Positions 31,655 through 43,837 are shown, numbered from the stretch's first letter. The stretch is 64,000 bases of DNA from Siphonodentalium dalli (GCA_032622095.1 CP136061.1:131634087-131698086), one strand, 5' to 3'. Program-made: numbers and translations. The notes: generated from the letters alone by a model not told the origin.

Positions 31655-32715
31655 GACAAGATGGCGTCCATCATGGCGGCCATTTTTTTTAAATGCACCA
31701 GGTCTCTTTGATCGCCATTATAGTAAAGATGATAGCACATGCGGTCTTGTTTTCCGCTCGATTCGTTATGCTAATATACAACCCTTACAAATTAGCCAAA
31801 AATCCGACACCAGAATCCAATATGGCGGCCAAGATGGCCGCCGAAATGTGAAAATATGCTATTTTTCTGACATGTTATCACCTTTCGTTTGTCTCTGTGG
31901 GAAAATGTTAGAATTTTTGCGTCATATTATACATTTATCATATAGAGGAGTCATTGGCGAACACATGGGGACCATAATATGCATTCATTGCGGGATATTT
32001 TTGTCCGATATCACGTTTTCCCAAATGCCGGTATCATAGGTCAAAGCCGAATCTCCGTTAATAACGCGATGTTATGTTTCGAATCAATAATTGTTATTGC
32101 TATTATAACAACACCCATGCATATATATTTGCAGCAGATACTCGAGCTAGGATTCCTGTTATACCTGAGTTGAGGAATATTTACCCAAATCCAAGATGGC
32201 GGCCAAAATGGCCACCAGAAATAAAAAATCGCCGAAAATCGCTGATTTTAACATCAGTGAGCATTATTGTCATGATAACTCCACACCTGCTTACTATTGT
32301 AAGTTGGGAACAATTAGGCGAAGAACTTTCCTTGTACCATATCCAAATAAAAGTCCCCCAAATCCAAAATGGCGCCCACAATGGCGGACAGATTTTGAAA
32401 AATCACCGAAATTCCCTCATATTCACATCATTGGGCATTATTGTCGAGACAACTCCATCCATGCATACAGTTGAGTTGGAAATACTGAGGTGAAGTAATT
32501 ACCTTACATATCATGGAAGAAATGGTTTTCCAAATCAAAGATGGCGGCCAAAATGGCGACCGAAATTTGAAAACACGCCTACATTCCTTTACTTTCTTAG
32601 GATGGGCGTTATTGTTTCGCGATTTCTACCCACCATTACATGTTGATATGTATGAATTATCCATTGGGGTTTGGCAAGTGATACCCACAGTCAATATGGC
32701 GGCCAAACTGGCGGG
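31655..32715 (+). repeat. Left-arm array of ATGGCGGCC units
   Basis: ATGGCGGCC or close variants occur in paired form near 31662-31682, 31822-31842, 32194-32215, 32369-32385, 32538-32556 and 32694-32712, spaced mostly 157-175 bp. Several read AAGATGGCGGC, the consensus of transcription factor YY1. The right arm (35300-36330) has the inverse set. Plus and minus open frames here only follow the repeat. Confidence 0.75.
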
Positions 32716-33080
32716 CAGAAATTGAAAAGAAGCCGATATTATCACATACTAATTTCAACTTTTTGTCATAATATTGATTTGTATAAACGAAACGGTACAT
32801 AATATAAGCCATATATTAGTTCCAATGTAAGTCGTAGCCTTTTGGAAGGATGAAAACCCACAATCGCAATGTGGCATTTCAAAATCCATTCTCCACTAAG
32901 GGCTCATACTGGCCGTAACCGTATATAGGTGCGCCGAATAGTCATATTATGACTTCCAAGAATCAAAACAACAGTACCTGAGCTTATTCTGAATTGCCAC
33001 ATTCAGCATTATCTAGACTCGTTTCCGTCTCTTCGTCAGGTTAATCTATCTCACTCACAACAACAGTTCACTACTCTTCT

Positions 33081-34600
33081 TTGTATGAGTGTGCCACCAA
33101 TCGGAATGTTTCAAACAATACATATGCCGGTGTCCAGCTCACGTGTTGGTTTCGAAAGCTTGGAATTCTTAGCGAGCTTCATTCGTGGTATAGCTTATGG
33201 TATAATTCAGATGCCACATATGGGGTATATGCGTCATCTTGTGCGATACACTATAAAGGTATTCGGTCGATGTGTATATACTAGCTTTAAGAAGGACCTA
33301 TATATCTGCGTATTGTCAGTTTTGGTGACCTAAATGGGGATAACAACGTGTACACCTGGTGATCTTTCCAAACAGCCACTTCTCAATATATGTTTCATCA
33401 ATTCACATACTCATCTAATGCACTGACGTACCCGGACAACTTCTGTATATGGCTTCGAATGTTGAAAGCCCGACAATTGACGGATGCATTTCTGCTAAGG
33501 CGTAGAAGACCATACTGCATAATATACCCAAACTCCTTGAACATGATCATAAGAACAAGCTTGTTGGCGTCCAGCAATCGTCTCACCGAACAGATCCAAG
33601 CAGATGATAACAATACACATGGTGCTCGTTTGTGGGTATGTGTCATGATAGTGGAAATGAAATTGGACCATGACTGCACCGCCCCTTATTTTGTTATGTT
33701 TTAGATTCAGACAGGATCTCATGTGTGGCTTTGCTTTCATTGTATGCTAAGATTGTATGTTCCCATCCGATTGGAAGCCGTTCTTAAACAACTGGACCAG
33801 GAGTATGCCATTGGCTACTGCTGTATAAGCCCCACCAAGACTGGGGTGTAGTCTTAAAGGCGATACCTTTGATAGTTGGTTGAAATGTCATACTCACGTT
33901 GGGTGGTATGGTTCAAGAAAGTACAAATGCCATCAACAAATGGGTGAAATGTTCAACGCGAAGAACATCCAGAGGAATGTTACGTTGATGAGCTCTTGCA
34001 TTCAGTTCAACAAACGTTGGTACACCAAGAGATTTCTTGGTAACATCACCGATGCGACCATTTTCCTGCATGAGACATTAACTACTATATTCTAAAGTTA
34101 TATATATATAAAGCTATATGATCATAAAGGTCGCGTTCCCCAACGGCCACAGTCATTGCCATCGAGACTGTAAATTGTTCTTTATATACATAGTGAAATA
34201 AATGCACCACAGTTCCTGACATTTTCTTGAATAATACCGCCCACATACTGACACTAACCCCGAGAGAGGATAACAAAACACGCATACATTCATGCTATAT
34301 ATACATTATCCTTTAGTCCATCCGACTGTTTTGAGGGAGGCTAGCATATTATTATCCAGACAAAAGTGTACGTAGTTGAATCAGAAAGGCTTCGAAACGG
34401 ATGTGGAATACAACCTTACTACACCAAATAAAACCGACACGCATGACATTCGATATCTTAAACATGCACCAGGTGTAGGGGTGGTGTATACAGTGGCCCA
34501 TTTCATTCCCACTATCATGGCGCATGTCCACAAACTAGCACCGCGAGCATTGTTCTTCTCTGCTGGGAGATATTCGACGTGACAACTGTGGGACGTCACA
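33081..34600. pseudogene. Mirrored decayed frames in the inner arms
   Basis: The left inner arm read on the minus strand (33398-33679) has FISTIMTHTHKRAPCVLLSS. The right inner arm read on the plus strand (34376-34582) has FIPTIMAHVHKLAPRALFFS. Likewise FQTIHMPVSS on the plus strand near 33115 mirrors FQTIHFPVSS on the minus strand near 34880. Similar peptides on mirrored strands show both arms derive from one ancestral sequence. Whether it was coding is unclear; the family is not recognised. Confidence 0.35.
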
Positions 34601-36483
34601 CAGTTTGCTTCGGATAATGGTCAAGAAGTGTGGGTAGTCTGTACACTAGGGTCTTCTCCTTAGCAGATAGACATCTGTCCAAGGGAATGAGACAGCTAGC
34701 AACCTTCGAAACACTGTCGAAGTTGTCCACATATGCCAATGCGTTCGCTGAGTTTGTGAGTTGACGAACCATCTATTGAGAAGTGACTAGCTAACTGGTT
34801 CGCCAGGTGTACATGTCGTTATCCCATGGGGTATGAGACACATACATAGAGATGACCTTCTGTAAGCTAGACACCGGAAAATGAATTGTTTGAAACGTTA
34901 TGATTAGAGGGACCCTACTCCCAGGAAGTGGTGAATACTGTGTCGGTGTGAGCGACCTAGATTTATCAGACAAAGAAATGGAAGCTGGTCCAGATAATTA
35001 TGGACGTGACGTGGCATATCAGAATCTGTTATCAGGTAATTGTTCTGATATAACTATTTGGCGCACCTACGCTTACGGCCATTATCGGCGCTAAGTGGAG
35101 ACTGGATTTCGAAATGCCACATCGCGATATTAATTGTGGTGTTTCATCTTTCCAGAAGGATACGAGCTATGTTATGCGTTTTGATACCTTTAGGTTGAAC
35201 TAGTAGATGGTTTATGTACAGTTTCGTCCATACATACCGATATTATGACAAAAAGTTGAAATTAATATGTGAAAATATCGATTTCTTTTCAATTTCTAGC
35301 CGCCAATTTAGCAGCGATCTTGGCTGTGAGTATCAATTGCCAAACCCTAATGACTACTTCATGTCACTATTCCATATCAACATGTAATGGTGGATAGAAA
35401 TCGCGAAACAATAACGCCCATCGTAAGAAAGTAAAGGAATGTAGGCGTGTTTTCAAATTTCAGTCGCCATTTTGGCCGCCATCTTTGATTTGGAAAACCA
35501 TTTCTTGCATGAGATGTAAGGTAATTACTTCACCTCAGTATTTCCAACTCAACTGTACGCATGGATTGAGTTGTCTCGACAATAATGCCCAATGATGTGA
35601 ATATGAGGGAATTTTGGTGATTTTTCAAAATCTGTCCGCCATTGTGGGCGCCATTTTTGGATTTGGGGGACTTTTATTTGGATATGGTACAAGGAAAGTT
35701 CTTCGCCTAAGTGTTCCCAACTTACAATAGTAAGCAGGTGTGGAGTTGTCATGACAATAATGCTCACTGATGTTAAAATCAGCGATTTTCGGCGATTTTT
35801 TATTTCTGGTGGCCATTTTGGCCGCCATCTTGGATTTGGGTAAATATTTCTCAACTCAGGTATAAGAAACATCCTAGCTCGAGTATCTGCTGCAAATATA
35901 TATGCATGGGTGTTGTTATAATAGCAATAACATTCATTGATTCGAAACATAACATCGCGTTATTAACGGAAATTCGGCTTTGACCTATGATACCGGCATA
36001 TGGGAAAACGTGATATCGGACAAAAATATCCCGCAATGAATGCATATTATGGTCCCTCTATATGATAAATGTATAACATGACGCAAAAATTCTAACATTT
36101 TCCCACAGAGACAAACGAAAGGTGGTAACATGTCAGAAAATAGCATATTTTCATAATTCGGCGGCCATTTTGGCCGCCATATTGGATTCTGGTGTCGGAT
36201 TTTTGGCTAATTTGTAAGGGTTGTATATTAGCATAACGAATCGAGCGGAAAACAAGACCGCGTGTGCTATCATCTTTACTATAATGGCGATCAAAGAGAC
36301 CTGGTGCATTTAAAAAAAATGGCCGCCATGATGGACGCCATCTTGTCTGGAGTCTCTGCGGCCACTTTTTTTTCTTGTTAACAAGTGAAAAAAATTAGAG
36401 GAGACCTTAAGGAAGAAAATGATTGGGGTGACGTTAAGTCCTGGGGGGGGGGTGCAGAGGTCGACCAATATCTCCTGGACTAT

Positions 36484-36560
36484 TAGGTCGTGGATACGAT
36501 CATCGCATTATGAGCTAGACGAGGTTGGTGCGGGTTCGAACCACATGGGCGAAAATCCGG
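36484..36560 (+). repeat. Right half of the interrupted SINE, with box B
   Basis: GGTCGTGGATACGATCATCG continues the sequence broken at 31517 and is followed by GCGGGTTCGAACCAC, an excellent tRNA box B (GGTTCGAACC). Acceptor-stem pairing is not evident, so it is tRNA-derived rather than a tRNA gene. Confidence 0.6.
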
Positions 36561-37428
36561 ACCGATTTTCAAGATTTATCTGAGTTAAGGGACATCTTAA
36601 GGAGTTAAGAGACATCTTAATGTGCCATTCCGATCGATACATAGCCATTTCGATAAGAAATGAGAATTTATTCACGCTCATTGAATTAAGGAGGAGCCCA
36701 ATTCTTGAACTTTCAAAACATCTCAATTTCAAACTATCAACAAATTTGAAGGGGAAAATGACTCCGCTATAACCTATAACTATCCGCTATAACCAATGTT
36801 ATGTTAGTACTATAACAACACCTGCATGTTCAACCTCATTATATGATAGATACGTTCTAATTATGTAATAATCTTGTTTAAACAACATAAAAACCAAGGG
36901 TTAAACTACACATGACAGTGTAATCTATATATACGCTAATAGCAGTATATATATATACAGAGTCTGTCTGTCTGCGATTTTTCTCTCAGACCCCTGGACC
37001 GATTCCGGATTTCAACCAAATTTGGTGTGAGGACTCGGGGTACCCTGTCAGATGTTATATGGGCGTTAGATTTTCAAATTTTTTATTTAAAAACAAATTA
37101 ATTAAATAAATTTGTTATATTTGTTAAGGAGTTCAATTTAAAAAAAATTTATTTAAAAACCAGTGTAAAAACAGAATTTTAACGCACAAAAGGGCCGCCG
37201 CTGAATAAAGAATAAATGAAGCTGTTGGGTCAAACTACATGATAGTGTAATCGATACGCTAATATACAAAGATGAGCCGGATATCTCATTATCATTGCAT
37301 GCATGGTGAAACACATGCATATATGCAGATCGGCACGATCTAAGAAATATGAGTGCAGCTCCTATATTCGCCGTGACTTTAAGCGACCGGAAACAACATT
37401 TTCCACAAACGGGGATCATGGGAATACA
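36561..37428. other. No gene seen; repeat words only
   Basis: At 36960-37050 a (TCTG)n tract precedes GGACCGATTCCGGATTTCAA and ACCAAATTTGGTGTGAGG, phrases of the same kind as in the Helitron-like elements. An A/T run at 37080-37160 follows. The remainder is unremarkable. Confidence 0.4.
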
Positions 37429-37982
37429 TTAAAGGTGGATTATCTCTTCCGCAACATGATTTATATAGTTTCCTGGGTATGAAATAATAAATACGAATCG
37501 AAGACCCCCTGTCCGGAAACGCGTCTATCAATTAATATTGATTTTATTTGGAATATTTTCGTATAAAATAATCTGTATGTGATGTTCAATAGTGGTCCCG
37601 GATATTTACGGCCCTCTTATTTATTTGCATTTTTTTTTTAATTTTCTGTTATTTTAATCATTGAAAATAAGTATATGATATACCCTAGGTCTTATCCACT
37701 TGATTCGCTCTTAATATTACAATAGATACAATCAGTCGATTAAATCGGAGACATTTTGCGGCCTGAATTTGTTCGGATCGAGCACCACGCTGAGAGGCCT
37801 CTACCTAAAAGTTCTATTGATAGAACAAAGAAGTGTCCCATTAATTGAATAAAATAATATCGAAATAAAATCAATATTAATTGATAGAATCGTTTCCGGA
37901 CAGAGATTTCCAACTCATACGTATTATTTCATACCAGGAAACTATCTAAAAAAAATTATTTAAAGAGATAACCCATCTTTAA
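37429..37982. mobile_element. TTAA-flanked MITE family 2
   Basis: TTAAAGGTGGATTATCTCTT at 37429 is mirrored by AAGAGATAACCCATCTTTAA ending at 37982. The arms extend inward for about 120 bp with gaps, sharing TCTATCAATTAATATTGATT. The TTAA at both ends matches the rule of family 1. No coding capacity. Confidence 0.85.
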
Positions 37983-38250
37983 AGAATTGAATGTCTTGCG
38001 TGGATTTCGTTTGCGGGGAATTGCCTTCAAACGACTTAAAATAAACAAGAATGCAAAACCGAAAGATTGAGCATGCAGCTTAAATACTTTGAATACTAGA
38101 ATATATAGGCGACTTGAATTAAGTACAACATACTTTGGTGCACTCATTTTTGTCACTTCGTTTTGTCATTGCGGATTCGCGTACGCTGGGCAAGTAAGCA
38201 AATAAAATGTTTGAATTATACCGATATACTGTATGCTCAATGTCTAAATT

Positions 38251-38439
38251 ATGGCAAACAGTAGCCTGGTACCGTACAATACCGGAGATCTATATATAGG
38301 TTCCGCTGGATTTCGTGATAAAAGGTCGTTGACGTGGAATGACATATCTAGACGTCCACGAAGGAGATTGTATTGTACGTGTTTGCCCGCGGTTAGTTCC
38401 CAAAAGTGTAGACATTGTGTGGCGATCCTCCGGCTATAG
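38251..38439 (+). CDS. Small open frame, unproven
   Basis: 62 codons from ATG 38251 in a locally GC-richer patch. The protein ends with a Cys-rich stretch (CTCLPAVSSQKCRHC) after a basic one (SRRPRRR). The opposite strand is open too (38244-38483). No splice or promoter evidence and no recognised family; listed only because its composition differs from the flanks. Confidence 0.15.
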   Translation: MANSSLVPYNTGDLYIGSAGFRDKRSLTWNDISRRPRRRLYCTCLPAVSSQKCRHCVAILRL

Positions 38440-38483
38440 GAATGACATAGATCAATAGAACCCGAAGAACAACTGACATACAT

Positions 38484-39043
38484 TTTAATCTTAGAAAACT
38501 GTTCCCATCTCTCAGTCGTTAGACGCCCGTCGTATTGAATTCAATAACCGGAGAGTCTCGGCCGCGCGGGAGATTCGGAAGCTGCCGAGTTACAGTATAG
38601 CTTCTACTTTCTGGAATATTTCACATATTCTATTAGTTTTCGCTTATCATGCAGGCGGATGGTCTGTATTATATTTAATATAATTATTATTGTGCAATTA
38701 CAATATGTTAATCATAATTTAATGATAATTTTTCTGGTTATAATAATTAATCATGTGTGTGGCTTCCATGTATAATAATCTATCTTATTCTTATGTTTCA
38801 TAACTTCCAATCTATAACACGGTGAAAATAAAATAAAAATAATTATTTTTCACTGAGAATATATAGGCATATGCAATAGATCCGTACAAATTATATGTGC
38901 TCATACGCGCAAGGAACATTGTCTGAAACTATATAAACGTGACAGGATTAATTAATGTGCCCTGAACGTGAGATATTTTTCGCTGCAGGTCAACATATAA
39001 TTATTATATATGCTCGACAGGAATCGTCTCTTTCTGTTAATTC
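38484..39043. other. No gene seen
   Basis: AT-rich sequence without a recognisable feature. Confidence 0.4.
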
Positions 39044-39300
39044 ATGCCATGAATCTCTACTCTGTATGACTGTGTACGACTGAAGAGATCATATTCTACC
39101 AGTTAAAACCCTGGGAACTTTTTGAAATCCCGAAGGGGGACTTTATAAAATTGGAAGAAAAAAAATCTATATGGGTAGGTCAAATCTCGAAATTGCATGA
39201 TTTAGGCGACTTTTGTGAGCCGATTTCACACTAAACATTGATTTAATTACCCGCGGGAAATTTCATGATATTGGTTGGAATTTAAAACTATTAGACCCAT
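39044..39300 (+). repeat. Family E inverted-repeat element, left-end fragment
   Basis: Starts CATGCCATGAATCTCTACTC and runs through GGGAACTTTTTGAAAT and CATGATTTAGGCGAC, matching the left parts of 43163-44849 and 47256-48093. No right end. Confidence 0.65.
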
Positions 39301-39726
39301 TTTGGTCTGAATTATCAGTGCCGTTGATTCATGAGGTTGATTCTACGGTAAATTAACAATTTGCATTACCGAGTACCCGAAATGGAAAATTTTCTCCATT
39401 GTCTGATGTGGCTGAATTATGACACAAAACAGGGCTAATTTGTTCTAGATATTATTTGATAAAATAGCTCGTTTCATCTTGACGATTTTCATTTCGCTAT
39501 ACGCTATAGATTATGCGCGAACTGTCATTTTGTGCGTTCCAAAACACTTTGCCCTTCACCTTCTGCTTATATAAAATTCAAATTGTGTGCATTTGGGTAA
39601 TGACACCGAATAAACTTACGATTTCGACTCGATCCGAGTTTCAAAGTCGGAATTGTAAAACAATTCACAATGAAATGGCACTGCGGTTATTTGTTCGATA
39701 AAACATAAAATTCGCCGCACGCTGCA
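39301..39726. other. No gene seen
   Basis: AT-rich; an open frame at 39513-39701 is unsupported. GCATTTGGGTAATGA at 39589 recurs at 39809, on the other side of the palindrome. Confidence 0.4.
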
Positions 39727-39792
39727 ACTTTGACAAGACACGTCAGTTTTATTTCTGTATACAGAAATAAAACTGATGTGTCTTGTCAAAGT
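39727..39792. repeat. 66-bp near-perfect palindrome
   Basis: AACTTTGACAAGACACGTCA and the following bases to the centre at 39759/39760 are mirrored with a single mismatch (G against A). No loop: the two halves meet directly. Not related by sequence to the other palindromes in the window. Confidence 0.95.
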
Positions 39793-40339
39793 TCTTTAGC
39801 AAGCATGCATTTGGGTAATGATTTTTGAGAACGGGACAGGCTTTCTTTTTTGTTGGAAGATTTTGCAAGCTTTTTACTAACATAATATTTATTTTCTTAA
39901 CAAATTTCACATTTTATGGCATTTTATGCAAAATATCACACCTGGGTGTGGATCTATTTTGAGAAAACAAGTTCGCCGGTGAACAGAGACATCCAAGTCG
40001 GATACATTTTATGGCTCGTGGTTGGGACATGCTGTTTCACGGTATATTGCCTGGTGTATAGTCATTGAAAAGATCAGTTTTTGTACGGACATACTGTAGA
40101 CCAGACTTAATTCTGGTTAATGAGCGTAACATCGAGAACAATTAAATGCACATCGCCTGCATGGCTATGCTATGTGGCAGTGTTTGTATATGATGAACTA
40201 AGGTCGTGGGACAAGGTTTTTTTCATTTGCGGTAAAATCATATATGGACAGTGGCGTGACTATATATAGGCCTAGATAATACGTCCGCGCTGCGGGTGTC
40301 CACTTAGAATGCCCACGTGACAGATGTCCATGCAAGTCA
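39793..40339. other. No gene seen
   Basis: Nothing recognised. Confidence 0.4.
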
Positions 40340-42060
40340 TGGGAATTTCGTTTTCAGCCATACCATGGGTTGAATATTTCGAACCAGTTGGCATAGCTAG
40401 CTTTCCAACACTGTTGGAAATTTCCAACCTGACACCACCTATAGACATGGTTGAAATTCTTCCAACTGATGTAAATTTTCGTCCAAATATTTGACATAAT
40501 TTAGGAAAATATTCGACTTTTGGTTTAAAATAGGACTTTACGATAAATACTGGTTGGAAATTCATCCTTATGGCTTATTTCAGACACCTATAAAAGTTAA
40601 GATTTCAGACCATGAAATTTCCTGCTGATGCATCATTTTGGGTCAGTCATGATCAGTCATACAATTTCCAACTGTTGAAAAATTGACGGGTAGTACCCCC
40701 TCCACATGAGGCCACGCCAACACGTCCCTGCTTAATGTTTATGATCTTTATGGATGGAATTTCTAACTGGTAGGCTACCGGTAGGAGGGTATCACCCCCC
40801 CCCCCTTTTCGGTACGCGGGATTCAGGGTGTTTTGAAGCCGTACGCGGGATTCATACCCCCGAATTAACTGGTATTCGGGTTCAAGCAAAACATCTTGGA
40901 CGCAGGTTTTGATGGCGCAAAATAATATTTTGTGCTAGTTATATGTATGAATGAGTGGGTAGAATAGCTTCTTGGGCATATTCGACCACCATGCCATCAT
41001 AAACAGAGACGTTGCGACAGGGGGGGGGGGGGTCTCACCCCCCCCCCAACTTTGGTCAAATTTTTCAACAGTTGGAAATTTCATACCTGCCAAAACATTA
41101 GTTGGAAATTTCACACCTATAATAGGTTGAAATGTTCTTGTAGTTTGATTTTCAAACAATTTATTGGGGGGGGGGGAATTAATTGTTTTTGGACCAATAT
41201 TTGCATATTTTTCTATTTTTTGTCAAAATTTTGGTCTGAAATGGTCATCAGTTGGAAATTTCCAACCTCAGGAGGGTGACAGGTTGGAAATGTCCAACAC
41301 TTGGAAATATTGTGTCCTGATCCCTCCCCCGTGGCCAGTCAAAAAATGCTAGTTAATTTAAGAAAACAATATTCTCATACATTTGTTCAACATTGGCATT
41401 GGAATTGTCATCAGTTGTAAATTTTCCAACCTAAGTGGTGTGTCAGGTTTGAAATTTCCAAATCTAAGAATGCTTGACGCTAGTCTAGATGCTAGGATTT
41501 TGCGATTTTCTTGTTCAGATTAAAAAAATTTCCCACACCGGGCCGAACCATGGTCATTGTCTCTCCCCTGTGGCCAATACAAAAATGCTAATAATTTTAA
41601 CAATATTTTACTACATTTGATCAAACTTGTGGTCATCAGTTGGAGAATTTTCCAACCTGAAGCGGAGTATGAGGTTTGAAATTTCCAACACTATAGGAAA
41701 GCTTTAGTTGAGGCCAGTCTGGATGCTAGGATTTGTGATTTTCTTGTTCAAATTTCAAAATTTTCTCACACCGGCGGAACAACGATGGTCAGCTCGGTGT
41801 GTCGTGGTCTCTTGTCCGTATCCGTGTGCATTTGTATGGAGTTAGACCACTAGATGTTAGGATTTATGACTCATTTATGCAATGTTTCAGGTTAAAATAT
41901 CTGAATGTTCTCATACCGGGAATATAGAACCATGGTTTATGAAGATATAGGATATTAGGCCTAAACACTGAGGTGGAAGGGGTGTGCAAATGGAATTATG
42001 CAAAACTTGTGATCGGTCTGATTCTGACTCAAGAGGGGGGGGGGGGGGGTGCAGTTGGAA
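40340..42060. repeat. GGAAATTTCC-rich repeat array with poly-C/G runs
   Basis: TTGGAAATTTCCAAC or near versions occur at about 40410, 41252, 41281, 41409, 41450, 41638 and 41675. From 41385 to 41830 a unit of about 230 bp repeats twice, with GTCTAGATGCTAGGATTT, ATTTTCTTGTTCA and TCACACCGG. Poly-C/G runs are at 40795, 41021, 41038, 41165 and 42037. Same family as 519-1090 and 13090-13335. Frames opened here on either strand are repeat-driven. Confidence 0.65.
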
Positions 42061-43162
42061 ATTCCAAAGGTGGATACATCCAACGGAAACCCTCTAGCCA
42101 CATCCCTGATCATAAAGTATAATTAATGGTATCATAACGGCCTCATAACGCGACCGGCATCATAATGTGTTAATGTAACTTCTGCTAGTATCTGTCTGAT
42201 ATTAAAACAGTCAATTTGTATGTCATTTATCGCATATTATTTCTTAACATGTATTCAGGATTCACCCCCCAAAATTAACTCGTATTCAGGATTCACCCCC
42301 GAAAATTAACTCGTATTCGGGATTCAGGGGGGAGGGGGGTGATACCCTCCGGTAGGCCTATCAGACTGGTGGAAAGTTTTCAGAGCAAAATCACAACGAC
42401 CCCGAAGCCCGGACCCCTTTAGATATCTCCACGTCCTGCCAATTTTCCTTGTCGAAGAACATACACGATTACACGGTGAATACTGACCACTTGTACCACT
42501 GCTATAAATTATCCATTTCCACTAAAATGTGACTAAATGCAAAAAGCGCGGTGGTTGTTAAGCTGTGCGTGGCGGGAAAATGTCAAAACGCGGGAGTATC
42601 TATGCAACGAATTAACACGTGACATGCGTCAAAATTCTAAATCGAGACACTTGGATTTTCCCACTGTCAAGGTCAAGGGCTGCTAATTATCGACGGAGAA
42701 TTTGTTGTTATTATTTGGTTTGCGACATTTCTTCACAAAGCGAAGCATTACATCAATCAATTAGCCAATACAGATAGTTACTACAAGTTTACACATCTCA
42801 AATGTTGTATGTGGTCGTAATTGATGCTTATTTAATGTCGAATGACAAAGAAAATCGTCGCAATATTTTCAGTTTTCGGCACTTCGCGTTTTTCTGCCAT
42901 CTGGAAAAACAACAGAATTGCCGAATCCGATAACAAAGACCACTTACTGTTTGTGTAATTATTTGTGGGAATATATAGATGATTGTTCCAAATTGTGACC
43001 ACCATGCCACTGTCAGGTGAGCAAATAGTTCATCACTAAAGGCTGAATGTACATTTGTTATAACTTATGTACAATTCAGTGATACTGATATCAGATATGT
43101 CAATTGTCATTATGAATTTTAAGTTGCAGTACACTGACTGACTGAGTGAGTTATGCCTAGCC
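42061..43162. other. No gene seen
   Basis: A short tandem duplication near 42258-42320 (GTATTCAGGATTCACCCCC) is also related to 40820-40870. The rest is unassigned. Confidence 0.4.
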
Positions 43163-43837
43163 CATGCCATGAATCTCTACTCTGGTTAAACACCGTAGAG
43201 ATTATATTCCACCTGTTCAAAACCTGGGATCTTTTTGAAGTTTTGACAGCGAACCTTAATTATAATATCGAAACATAAGTGTTAATTGAATATATTTCTT
43301 TGTTAACCCTTTCGATATGGAAGCTGCGCTGATGCGGCATTAAAGATCCTTTGCCAGTGCATTTTCTTATACATGTATATATGCGATTCTTCCATAGGGA
43401 GCCTCACATACTAGTATATAAGAGAATTGACTTACAATGTAAAGGTAAATATTGTTAGGCCAATGTATTCTTTTATATATGCAAGGCTCCATATTAGAGA
43501 CTCGCATATATAAGAGAATGCATTGACACAGGGTTTTCGCAAAATAATTCAGGAAGCTCCAGTCATGGAAGGGTTAATAACTGTTGCTTAATAGTTTATT
43601 CATCAGTAGGCAAAGGTCCCAGCTCGACATTACATTATTTAACGGACTTTGTGGGTGATTTTGCTTTGCACCATTAACAATCATGGAATTTCTCCAGGGT
43701 AATTAATTCAATGTTTTTTTTTGCAATATTGGCTCATTAAAGTCACTAAAAACATGCAATTTTTAGCTGATATCCCCCTTACTTTGAAGTTGATTACTGA
43801 GGAACAAAAATACAAATTATATTCCCTGCCATGTCTG

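Larger units (their letters stand above)
31518..36483. mobile_element. Foldback-type element, about 5 kb, with 2-kb inverted arms
   Basis: The outer termini ATAGTCCAGGAGATATTGGT (31518) and its inverse (ending 36483) open two inverted arms. The outer 1.2 kb (31518-32730 against 35300-36483) is highly similar. Similarity continues at a lower level to about 33700 and 34400, where ACACCTGGTGATC and GGTGCGCC landmarks still pair. The arms carry a tandem-type array of about 160-180-bp units, each with an ATGGCGGCC motif. Long arms with internal tandem repeats around a short centre are the plan of foldback elements (FB, Galileo). No intact transposase is seen. It sits inside a tRNA-like SINE; a short GGT target duplication is possible. 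Confidence 0.8.

Noticed and set aside
31848-32039. 63-codon plus-strand frame overlapping another at 31979-32173
   Set aside because: Sits in the foldback arm; the mirrored arm carries the equivalent only because of the inverted repeat.
32074-32493. 139-codon frame mirrored by a 133-codon frame at 35549-35950
   Set aside because: The similarity follows from the inverted arms of the foldback element; the frames cross the ATGGCGGCC units and resemble no protein.
36532-36546. tRNA gene, because of the box B GGTTCGAACC
   Set aside because: No acceptor or anticodon stem can be drawn and the box A half is 5 kb away across an insertion; a SINE remnant fits better.
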